Part shown: one piece after another, positions 10,195 through 20,136 of the stretch
Layout: each line of letters starts with the position of its first letter
Position numbering within the stretch: position 1 is the first letter of the stretch
Source: Pomphorhynchus laevis
Lineage: Eukaryota > Acanthocephala > Palaeacanthocephala > Echinorhynchida > Pomphorhynchidae
Assembly: GCA_012934845.2 (NCBI GenBank)
Contig: WNNJ02001103.1
Coordinates: forward strand, 124,001-188,000
Length of the DNA: 64,000 nt
Direction of reading: 5' to 3'
The notes under the pieces: model-generated
What the model saw: the letters and a program-made list of their open reading frames with translations, nothing else
Database searches by the model: none
What the model was told of the DNA's origin: nothing
Position numbers and translations under genes: made by a program

Positions 10195-11055
10195 AATCCG
10201 CATTTGGTCTCACCGTCTCTGTTATTACACAACAGTTTATTCAAGTATATTGAGCAAAATAGTCGTGTTGATTCAAGAATATATACGCTATTAGACGCGT
10301 ATCCATTACCAAATATCGAACATATAATTAGAGAAATTTTGTCCCATTTAGTATTTTCGACTGTTGATCTGTCCTGCGGATATTATCAAATTCCGTTGCT
10401 AAGCCAGGATAAGGCACATACTGTTTTTGAAGCAGACGGCAACCTTTGCCAATTCGGAAGAATTCCTTTTGGGTTAACCAACGCGTTCTAAGTTTTCCAA
10501 AGAATAATGAACAAAGCAAAGCTGATAATCATTTGCAAGGAGTATTCGCTTATCTAGACGACGTTATAATATGCGGACACAACGACGGTTAGCATGATGA
10601 GCGTTAACGAAACTTTCAAGCAGTCATATAAAAGTTGAATTTAACTCTCGCCGAAGAGAAAACGCGAAATAAACAGAGCTAAATTTTCTTGGGAACCACA
10701 TCTCTCAAGGTTTAATCAAACCTGATCCATGCCGCATCGAACCATTGATTATTTACCCTTTACCGCAAAAGCACAAATCTTTACGATGGTTACTAGGTAT
10801 GCTTGCATACTATTCAAAGTGTTTTTACTCATTTTCCGATAAAATTCAGTCATTGATTGAGTGCATTTCTTTTCCGCTTGAACAAGGATTCGTCAACACC
10901 ATTCAGCATATAAAAATAAATCTAAATAGCAGCCCTTGCCGCTTATAATTCAGAACTTCCATCAGTCGTCGAAACTGTTGCATCGTATTCGTCAATATGT
11001 GCAGTATTGAGCCAAGGCAATAATTATATAGCATTATTCTCTCTACTCTACCTAG
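10195..11055 (+). mobile_element. Ty3/Gypsy LTR retrotransposon fossil, pol fragment
   Basis: The best-preserved part (10204-10491) has the Gypsy RT landmarks LLDAYPLPNIEHI and STVDLSCGYYQIPL followed by FGLTNAF. RT/RNase H-like sequence continues to about 11055. No LTRs, gag or integrase were found next to it. It is an old, clearly broken fragment with several breaks. Confidence 0.8.
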
Positions 11056-11059
11056 AACT

Positions 11060-13030
11060 TCGTTACGTCAACTCATGATCGAAAAATAAACTTAAGCAAT
11101 CGTAGATTGTCTTCAACATTGGAGGCGAGTGCAGAGAGTGCTAATCTCTTAAGTTTCTTTTTAGTGGCAGGGGCGCCATGAAAGACTACCACCGACGAAA
11201 TTGCTAGAAAATAAAGGGCTGGACAAGAATAGTTTAGTAATAGGGATGCTCTTAAGGAGCTCTTCACTAGGGTTAAAAGACCTTGAGATGAAGAAGAGTG
11301 AGGAGGGTTTTATGCGGATTAAATTGGGAGGTTATGTGCGTTAAAAAAAGGATTTATTTTAACGTGGCAAATGCGTGCCAGCGCACGCTTACATGACCAC
11401 AAAAAAAAACAAGACTGTGAATCAGGTGTCGAGAAGGTGTGAACGGAGGAGGTGTTTGAATGTGATAAAGGAGGGGGCGTGGCGGACGTCGAGAGGGAGT
11501 TGATTCCAGGCGAGTGAGGCGGCGACGAGGAAGGATCGGAGACCGTAGTTGTTGGAGTAATTAGGAACGTGGAGTAAGAAGGTATGACAGGAACGAAGCG
11601 ATAGCGAGTTGGGGCGAGTATCGTCTAAGAAAGGAAGGTTGATGAACGATGGGGAGCCGACAGCGATGAGACGAAAGGTAACGAGAAGAAGGCGGAGTTT
11701 GATGCGGATGTGGATGGTGGGCCAGGAGAGTTGGGCAAAATATGTGGATGTGTGGTCGAAGCGACGGAGACGAAAGAGCACTCGAACAGCGGTGTTGATT
11801 ATTCGTTGTAGGGGTAGGATGATGGATTTGTGCGTTGGCATAAATCGATTAATATCCTGGGGGAGACGAATGACCGCGTCTCCAGAAGGACTATAACTTC
11901 TGCATCTCTACCAGATAAGAAAGCTAAGGGCGGAAGCATTCCGCAAATTCCATTGAAGAATATTCAGTGAAAACGGTTTACGATTACTTCACCTTGCGAT
12001 AGTGAACCGGAGTGCGAAAGCTTTTCCCTAGTCGGAACAATAGGCGGGAAGGTTATTCTTCCCACTTCCTGCATTAACCGAGCGAATCATTTGCCCAGAG
12101 CATTATCTTCATTTCCTTTACTGTCCACCACTTTCCAAGATCTCCTTTTTTTTGAAGAGCCGGATCGGCGGTTTAATATGAGCGGTGGCGCCTCTTTTCT
12201 TTGAATCCGGGGGCTGCAGTAGTGGAGGTCAGTGGTGTGCCACACAACATGCTAAATTGATGTGTAATCAAGTCTTCCATCTTCTTGGTGAGGGTTTGGT
12301 TTTTCGCATCGATCAAACGAATAATGTCTAGATCGAACAGCTTTTTGAAAGCTTCAGTGATGCTGGATTTTCTTGTATCTGCAAAGTTGGAAGTGGTGTT
12401 AATCGATGGAGTGCAGTGTCTTTTCATATAGTTTTTGAAGAGACGCATTTACAAGACCATGTTCGATGGTCGCCCCAATAATTCGAGCAGTGGGGTTGTT
12501 GCACTTATATTTCATGTGCTATGAATATGTTGACCCGCAGACCCCACAGGATTGTGGGGTGTGGCAACCTGACCCCCAGTGTCCTTACTTGTGGCAGTCA
12601 TTACATTGGGAAAATACAGGTAATATGTGCTTACAAGTGAAAATCCGAGGTTGTGGCCCATAAACATATCGCAGCCTGATCTTGAGATACAATCGGCGTT
12701 TTCCACCGAGGTGGAGAAGAATGCAATCGGTAGGGGATAACCATTTTTTCCATTTAAAAAACAAATGTTGGTTATCCTATAAATCTTTTACAGAGTTTGA
12801 AGGTCGTCTGTGTCTAGGTCGAGGGTAATATTTGTTATTTTGACTGACGCCTGAATAGGTTTAAAAGAAATTTAACCAAACTGGGACAGATTATTTTTGA
12901 AGTACTTTAGGTACTCAGAACTTATTTCTGAGGAGGTAAACGATACTTTTACCTAGGCTTCATAATATTTAATCGATAATAAAACTCTATTCTTGTATAT
13001 ATCGGTGAATCTTTAAAACAGACAGTTAAA
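11060..13030 (-). mobile_element. Jockey-type LINE (family A), copy 2, with a nested LINE
   Basis: The segments at 11060-11342 and 11829-12200 match family A copy 1 at about 950-1260. The minus-strand segment 12173-13030 covers decayed ORF1, including cysteine-rich and gag-like parts. The copy is interrupted by another LINE at 11343-11828, flanked by an 8-bp duplication. Reading frames are heavily broken. Confidence 0.75.
11335..11836 (-). mobile_element. CR1/L2-type LINE (family D), copy 1, 5'-truncated and nested
   Basis: The open part (11422-11841, minus) reads IILPLQRIINTAVRVLFRL, HTSTYFAQLSWPTIHIRIKL and LAWNQLPLDVRHAPS, the C-terminal region after the RT in CR1/L2-type LINEs. The 3' end lies at 11343 after an AATAAA-like stretch. 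TGTGCGTT flanks it at 11335-11342 and 11829-11836 as a target-site duplication. Insertion into family A copy 2 shows the order of events. It is severely 5'-truncated, as usual for LINEs. Confidence 0.8.
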
Positions 13031-13300
13031 TATTTTATTTTTTGTCCCTCCATGAAAGACGAAAATTAAGTTATGAAGTTTCTTCACCGGGAGGAATTCC
13101 TTATGTTCGGTTTGTGAGCATCGTTTGATGCTCCGATCGTGTTTTTTCCACTCCTCATTTGCATTAAAAGTGAAAAAATAAAAAATAATGGCTAACGCTG
13201 TTGTGCCTATCACTACCACTAAAATGTGCCGCTATTGTGCTATGATGCTTTCATATATCAAGTTTTGCATGTAATAAAATCATTTATTTATTTTATCTAT
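13031..13300. other. AT-rich spacer
   Basis: Nothing supportable was seen apart from a possible far end of family A ORF1 near 13030. Confidence 0.35.
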
Positions 13301-13307
13301 TTAACTT

Positions 13308-13515
13308 GATTGCATCTGTGAGCTGAAAATCTTCTGATTGTGGAACGATATTATCCTCGCATGTATTGTTCCTATTTTTGATACAGCAGGACGCTACTAA
13401 TTAGTATGGGTGGGTATCTCCCAGAGACACCCAGACTGATTAAAGGCGTCATGCTGGATCAAAAACAGGGATAGTGCCGGTGAGGATAATATCGTGCCAC
13501 AATCAGAAAATTTTT
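13308..13515. mobile_element. tRNA-derived SINE, two partial copies head to head
   Basis: 13308-13417 is the reverse complement of the SINE body at about 4790-4890. 13418-13515 is the same body in plus orientation, ending at GTGCCACAATCAG. Both carry GGATAATAT(C/T)GT(G/T)CCACAA. The arms form a long inverted repeat. The Pol III head is missing from both. Confidence 0.65.
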
Positions 13516-14242
13516 ATCTATTTATACTGATTTCGGTAATTGTTCATGCAGTTACCGCTTTGTCGTGTCTGCTACAGCCCTTCCAGTATGACATTCAATA
13601 TCGCTTGACATATTACCAAAGCAGCTGATGCAATGTCTCGAATAGCATTAAAAATACTAATAGTTCTGGAGACGAATTACACTAGTATATCTAGAATATA
13701 CAATCTAAATAACATCCAAATAAAATTCAATTAATGAGTTAACATTATTGTATTCATAGTTGACCAAACATATTCACAGAAAAAAGGTAATGAGCTAGTT
13801 CAGTGTAAATTTCAATGTAAAAATGAAATAACTCTGGTTTTATCAACACTAAAAAGTAAAACTTTAGATACAAGTAGAATCGGTGATCCTCTTTAGAATG
13901 AGGATAAAAGATATCCTAATTCGAAATTTTGAGCTGAGCTACTTTGAAAAGTTTAAAAACTAAAAACGTATTTTCAGTAATTAAATAATTTTGAAATTTA
14001 ATTAAAATACAAATTTTAAATAAAAATTTATAAAAGTTTGTCTCTATAAATACGCCCCTCTTTCTAAACTTCAACCTAATTTAATATTCAATTAATATTA
14101 ATTAATATTTTACACATTGACATTCGAAGAAATTCGATGAGTAAATTATATATGAAGCGAAAAAATGCGAAAACCTATTTTAATAATAACTTTAAAATGT
14201 TGCTAAAACACGATTTAAAATTTTTTATCGATTTTGCATTGC
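13516..14242. other. AT-rich stretch downstream of B4GALT7
   Basis: No gene or repeat was recognised. Because B4GALT7 is transcribed leftward, its 3' untranslated region and polyadenylation site should fall at the right edge of this stretch. Confidence 0.4.
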
Positions 14243-15052
14243 TCATTTTCCACTTTTTGATCGGATTCGTTTCACTCCAATGTGATGCTGGCACCAAGGT
14301 TGATCAAGTAGATTACAATCTAATGAAATACTAATAACTTGAGCTTTTACATTATCAACACTTATGTTAACTGCAGACTGAACTGTATATTTTAGATTAA
14401 TCAATCCACTATCAATGTGCCCTTCCGCTCTTGACATATCTTTAAGCTGCCCTCTATATCTGACCATATCTCGTGGACGCTCCTTGCTGTCATGATCGTG
14501 GTAATATGAACACCAACGGTCAGTGCGTATTGGAGTATCAATCGATAGACCTATGTTAAAGGACTCTAGTCTTGTCAAGAATTCATCATCTTCCCTTCCC
14601 CATCCCCAGAATCGATTGCTAAATCCATTAATGATCATAAAGTCTTGGCATGACATTTTTATTGCACCACCAACTCCTAATGATTTATCTAATCGTTTGG
14701 AAATGTTGAACGGTACTTTAGCAGATCGGGATTTTAAATTATTTGGTGAATAGATATATTCACAATTATTGAGCGGAATGAGGTCCACGTCGTGGAACAA
14801 AACATTAGTACAAGGCAATGCATGCAAAAATCCAATATTCAGTAAGGCTCCTCTATTAAATCTATAGGTGTCTTCTTGGTTTACCACAATTATAGTATAT
14901 TCTAGCGGTAAGAATCTATTTAAATTTGATAGTAGCTTAGTAAGTTCTTTCAGTCTGTTTCTAAATGGTATGATAATAGTGATTTTATTTTCAAAGAGAA
15001 TAGGTGGTTGAATAATGCATATAAGGCTTAATATTAAAAACAAAAGTATCAT
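14243..15052 (-). CDS. B4GALT7: Xylosylprotein beta-1,4-galactosyltransferase (B4GALT7-like)
   Basis: 269 residues in one exon. Family knowledge: the enzyme adds the first galactose to xylose in the proteoglycan linker, from UDP-Gal, as a type II protein of the early Golgi. Seen: residues 1-19 form a hydrophobic signal anchor; ITIIIPFRNR at about 24-33 is the GT-A entry motif; FNRGALLNIGF at 65-75; metal-binding DVD at 88-90 in LFHDVDLIPLN; and the acceptor and catalytic loop NRFWGWGREDDEF at 146-158. The C-terminal SLDCNLLDQPWC resembles the B4GALT7 end rather than B4GALT1-6. Start: an in-frame TAA lies nine codons upstream and this is the first ATG. The stem is shorter than in the 327-residue human enzyme. 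No intron interrupts it, which could mean true intron loss or an old retrocopy; the frame is intact. Confidence 0.88.
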   Translation of the reverse strand: MILLFLILSLICIIQPPILFENKITIIIPFRNRLKELTKLLSNLNRFLPLEYTIIVVNQEDTYRFNRGALLNIGFLHALPCTNVLFHDVDLIPLNNCEYIYSPNNLKSRSAKVPFNISKRLDKSLGVGGAIKMSCQDFMIINGFSNRFWGWGREDDEFLTRLESFNIGLSIDTPIRTDRWCSYYHDHDSKERPRDMVRYRGQLKDMSRAEGHIDSGLINLKYTVQSAVNISVDNVKAQVISISLDCNLLDQPWCQHHIGVKRIRSKSGK

Positions 15053-15920
15053 TGTACTAGCATGACAAATATAGAGGAGTTAACAATTCCTGATTACTTG
15101 GTATATTTCCAAGTTGTCTGTAACTTTAAATCAGTAATAATAGCTTCATATTTCTAGCATATCGAATATATTGCAATACAATTTTCAGACATATTCAATT
15201 GTCGAATTCAAAATTGAATCAACGTCACAAATCTATCTGAGAAACCTAAAAAATTACCATTGCAGTCAATTAGGAAAAACATTAACAAATATAACCATGC
15301 AAACTGAAAAGATATAATTCACAATTATAAAATAATAAATACAACATATATAAATATGATACTAATAATTACTCTAATATATCATAAGTATAAATATTAT
15401 TATTTTTATAAATAGACAAAATGTGACAGATCCGCAATCAATCGTCCAATGTGACGAAAACTTATATCACCTAAAAAATTAATTTTAATATTTCGGACCC
15501 ATTTGCGGGTAACCTTATACTGTGTGCATAATAATAATTCTTCTTCAAAAAGATAGACAAAATATAATAAATTAATAATTATTATAATTATAAACACTTA
15601 AAAGTAGTCTAGTAGTTAGTAGTTTGAATTCTTATGGTTTCGATTTTATTTAAATTGCCAAGTTGCAATCTTTTAGACAATTTATCTAGAGCAATATAAC
15701 AATAAATATTAGCAAATATCATTATATTTAATTAAAGTTAAAATTTAGTTATAAACGAACCAGAGATTGGTTTTATATTTCGACAAAACCTGTTATAATC
15801 AAATAAATGCTACAATATACAACAACCATTTGCTATTCTAACAAATGTTTAAAATGTGTTAAACATTTGAATTGGTTTAACATTTGTTAAACATCAACAT
15901 ATTAAACTGATAATGTATTT
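15053..15920. other. AT-rich spacer upstream of B4GALT7
   Basis: This would hold the B4GALT7 promoter. No TATA-like or other site could be singled out against the AT-rich background, and there is no other gene. Confidence 0.35.
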
Positions 15921-15924
15921 GTGG

Positions 15925-16500
15925 GGATAGGTTTATCATCAGTGGCAGCCACGAAAGAATCGACAAAACGATAACTAGTAATATTTCATTATTGTTTTGA
16001 ATCATCAGTGCCGGGTACCTCCCACTGCTGGATGCAGAGGAGGATCGGCAGACGCCACGAGCATGTCAAAATATACTAGATTGCTAGAACAATGTATAAC
16101 AATCTAAGTATTGCAAGCCATATTGGCTAGAATTGCTTCCCCAAAAAGGATCATAGGCAAACATTACTGATTAATGCTAGCGCAATCACTAATATCTGAC
16201 ATCTTCGTGAATCAATGAAATTTTTATTTGTGTTGCGTGGGAAGATGTTTATCATCAGTGTGACAGCCACGAAATAATCGACAACGATAATTAGTATCGT
16301 TTTGTCATTGCTTTGACTCATCAGTGCCGGCACTGGTATATATAAATTTAGTAATCTAGTATGTGTTGACATACTTGTGCAATCTGCCGGCCCTCTTCTG
16401 TATCCAGCAGTGGGAGGTACCCGGCACTGACGAGTCAACGCAATGACGAAACTGTACCAGTTATCGTTTTGTCGATTCTTTCGTGGCTGCTACACTAATA
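15925..16500. mobile_element. Foldback (long inverted repeat) DNA element
   Basis: The left arm, about 15935-16085 (CAGCCACGAAAGAATCGAC... then CAGTGCCGGGTACCTCCCAC...), reappears as its reverse complement at about 16345-16495. A third partial copy of the outer part lies at 16245-16330. There is no coding capacity. This is the structure of a foldback or MITE-like element. The exact ends and target duplication could not be fixed. Confidence 0.75.
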
Positions 16501-17269
16501 ATAACTTCTAATGTCTAACTATAATATAATTTAGAATATTGAAACATAATAAATGGTTAACTAATTATTATAATAAACTTATAAAATAAAATTTTAAACA
16601 TTAGTTTATTATAATAAAAATGGAACATAAAATATCATAATGCCACATTTACACATTCAAAATGACCTATAATGACACTATATATTGTCACCGGGGTCAA
16701 TTGAGAGAGACATTCATAATAATAAAAGTTACCTTTAGAACCCGGTAAAAGACAAGCAAATGTTTATCCAAGAAACGTTTCGGACGGTTTATCTTTATTC
16801 AGTCTTTACAATATTGTGCAATTTATTGCTAGCTTATAAGTTTATAAAAATAAAGATGTCACGGAAGAATCGACACATGTTCGCGGCGTCCACACAGCGA
16901 ATTGTTAGATAAATCGAAAAATGGATGGTCGTAGGTGTTTAGTGATTCATCTGACATTTATTGACAATTAATTATATTTTAATAGTTAATAAGTTTTTCT
17001 TCGATATAGAGATAAAATCTCTGAATCTTCATAGATATTCGTTCATATTTTATTTATTATATTTCTTTAGTTATATTTTTTGGACACTGATTTTTTGCCC
17101 AGGGGCTAAATACAGTCATTGAATCGAAAAAGTTTGAGAAACACTGATGTAGACTGATATTTACAGTGATAAATAATAAAGATTTTCTTTATTGTAACAT
17201 GCAGGATAAATCAAAACAGCAATAAACTACATAACATCAAAACATTTAGTGCGGTATTTTTTCATTTTG
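16501..17269. other. AT-rich spacer
   Basis: No gene was recognised. It separates the foldback element from the family A LINE tail. Confidence 0.35.
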
Positions 17270-17630
17270 ATGGAAGTGGTAGTATTCAGTCATACAGCAT
17301 ATTTGTGGGATCTGAGCCCACCAGTATACACCAACATGCCGCCTTCCGACTAAACCACTCAGGTTCTCTCACACACCTGAGTATCCAGTCAAGACGCACG
17401 ATGGTCGGTAGTCTCGACATTATGAGCTTCAGCAATCTTAGTCTTTGCTCTGGAGGACGTCCACTAGAAAAGAAAACTAATTCCTAAATTTTCTAGGGAC
17501 ACAATCGGCGTACCTGATCACTCCATCTTAATGACAGACGTTGGGCCCGTTTCAGGGCCCATCTAGCTCTCTTCAGGACACTCTTGAATCTATTTAATTC
17601 TAATCCGGTGTCGATCTAACCGTGATGGTG

Positions 17631-17766
17631 AACCCCAGGTATCTTACTCAATGTGTGAGGACTGAGAGTGTTTGATTGTACTGTATGGAAGAGAGCTTGA
17701 ATCCCAGGTATCTTACTCGATGTGTGAAGACTGAGAGTGTTTGATCGTACTGTATGGAGAAATCTG
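17631..17766 (-). repeat. 68-bp tandem duplication inside LINE family A
   Basis: CCAGGTATCTTACTC(A/G)ATGTG and the following 45 bases occur twice in succession (about 17636-17700 and 17704-17766) with a few differences. Confidence 0.7.
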
Positions 17767-19329
17767 AGATGGCTAGTCTCTTTAATTTTCTTTGTTGCAG
17801 GGCCACCATTAAAGACTACTACTTGCGATTTGAAAGGATTAAGAATAAGATTTGAAGTGGGTAACTGGTATTTATCTTCTAAAGAATTGGCTGATTTTAG
17901 AGACTACATTTTTGCACATAGGTCTAGAGAACATGAATGTGATATCATCAGCGTATACCACTAGATGTTGTTCATTAGAAAATATTTAAAAATGACAATT
18001 GTATCTGATGGTATAATATTGGAAAATGTCAGGATCCCTAAGAAGTACTTGTAATTGGGTATAACTGACGCTCATCAGGGTAGTATTCATAAAAAATTAC
18101 TTGGTTTACATCAATATCTCCACCATGTTAATAATTCCGGCAGACAGCCTGAAGTACCTGAGAGAGCATATAACAAAGGGTATGGACAGCCAGAGCTAGC
18201 TAATGACTGTTATCATGACAAAATGTATGCACTGTCCCTATTGCTGAATGGACCGAGCGATCTTTAATAAATCTTATAAAAACTTAGTGGGATTAAATTT
18301 TGGCTTATTAAGTGATCGCGGATTTTACGCGCACGCGCTTTTTTGTAAATGGAGATGAAGTATTTTTGAATTGGAATGGGCCGCAGGTCTTTAAGACATG
18401 TGACTGGCTTATTTTTGATAAAAATAAACGCCTGCTCATATCAATAACAGTGGCATCAAAAGGGATAGCTACTACCAGCATAATGACAACCTCCTTTCTA
18501 TGGATGTTAGTCAGAAACTGACAGACACGAGTAGAGAGTGGCCAATGCCTTTTTGGGGTACCTGGAAGTGGTCCCCGATAGTTTAGGATACCGGGAGAAT
18601 AAAGGTCCCCACTCCTGAAACCGCCCCAGTTAGGGATAAGTAGAGAAGTGGGAGTTGCTCCATAATTGTGTAGAGATGATGATTCCTTCAAAACTTTATC
18701 AAGGCCTTTGATTTAATCCAACCCGAAGCCCTCTACTTCCAGCTGGCAAGCATCTCGTTGTTGAATATTTTCCAGAAGGAATACTGAGAGGGATTAAGGC
18801 GAGCAATGCTCACCGTGCCATTTACTCAGTTGCAGTCTATATCTAGAGCTCCAATATTCTTTCTAGAGAGCCTGTTTGAGGGAAACAGAAAGATTGCGAA
18901 GGTGTAGCATTTTGACAAGGACCTTGAGTATGTCAGAATTTGATTGAAAATGCGACCTTTATAGATAGTCAAAAGGATCGCGGTAGCTTGCAATGGGAGG
19001 TAGGAATTAAATCGGGTCAGACTTACTTTTTCTACAACAGGGAAGAGTCGGACAGCTGCCTGGAATAAGGCCACACTGATTAGATCAAAGTAGAACCTCC
19101 TCAGCAACGTATCTTCCTATAATCGCCAACAAAGTAGGTCGTGCGATATGAACAGTAGTTAATCGAGTAGATAGTTTATTGTTGTGCAATGAAAGGTGGG
19201 GTGACGGTGGTTTGTCAATAAGATATTCGTTCCTGAGTCTGCGGAGTGATGAATTAATCCAATGACCAGTAATGTCGTCGAAATCACCAAATATCATGTC
19301 ATAATCGCTACATAATATACGAACCAAGA

Positions 19330-19545
19330 AGTAAAATATTGTATATATTAGTAAAATTATATATATTGTAAATATTGTATATATTATATATATTTATATT
19401 TATATGATATAATATATATTATACATTATATATTATATATTTTTATATGATATAATATATATTATACATTATATATTATATATATTTATATTTTTATTTA
19501 TATTATATATATTATATTGTATATATTAGTAAAATATTGTGTATA
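19330..19545. repeat. AT microsatellite expansion
   Basis: Nearly pure A/T sequence made of ATATAT, TATAATATAT and TTATATTT units, about 215 bp. It sits exactly where family A copy 1 has an ordinary stretch of endonuclease code. Confidence 0.85.
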
Positions 19546-19649
19546 TTGGCCATGCTGCAACGTTTACCGTTCTTCCAGAGTGTTATCACTAAACAAGACA
19601 TTGATGGACAGGAGTAGTTTAGTAAGAAAAGGATCTTAAGTGGTTCTAC

Positions 19650-20136
19650 ACATCCTTGAAAGTAGGATACTGTGTTTTCAAGCCAAATGGTAGCCGCGTA
19701 AATCTGGATAATCTTCCTTCTGCTTCAAAAGCAGTATATATTTGGTCATCTTGATGTAATAGTATTTGGAAGTTTACAGAGTGTATACGATAATCCAAAA
19801 GTATTTCTATTTCCTTATTCTATACAATAAATCTAGATTAGGTAACGGGTAGGCATCCAATATGGTAAATTTATTTACGGTCCCCGAGTATTCGATAACA
19901 ATTATTTGTGCCGATCAGTACAGGTCGTGCTTGCCAAGGTTACACACAAGGCTTAATGGTACCATCATTTAATAATTTCCTGATTTCGGCATGGATGAAG
20001 CATCGGTTAAGAGAATTGTACTTCTGGAATTGAGTTGTGATAGGTGTACATGCATAACTGTGATGAATAAATGTTCTAGGAAGTCAAAAGTTCGCTAATT
20101 ATGCCACTGCTACAAATTCTCGCTTAGATTCATTTA
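19650..20136 (-). mobile_element. Ty3/Gypsy LTR retrotransposon fossil, RT-side part
   Basis: The minus strand shows the Gypsy RT landmark ILDAYPLPNLDLLYR near 19835 and neighbouring pol-like sequence. The element is broken, looks old, and is interrupted by the hAT transposon at 20145-22312. No LTR was identified. Confidence 0.65.

Larger units (their letters stand above)
17270..19650 (-). mobile_element. Jockey-type LINE (family A), copy 3, with its 3' end
   Basis: In minus-strand order: endonuclease piece 19085-19327 (MIFGDFDDITGHW), linker 18826-19107, RT region around 18690-17900 with VVYADDITFMFSRP near 17940, and a C-terminal/3' module at 17270-17565. Frames are broken many times. An AT-rich expansion (19330-19545) replaces part of the endonuclease. 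The 3' module recurs alone at 37795-38100 and 51250-51510. The left-hand end of this copy gives the best view of the family's 3' terminus. Confidence 0.75.

Noticed and set aside
14137-14334. 65-codon plus-strand frame at the B4GALT7 3' end
   Set aside because: Antisense overlap with the galactosyltransferase C-terminus; no independent support.
17300-17370. Pol III A and B box-like sequences in the family A 3' module (minus strand)
   Set aside because: They lie at the 3' end of the module with the body upstream, the wrong arrangement for a SINE promoter, and they fall in the LINE C-terminal code.
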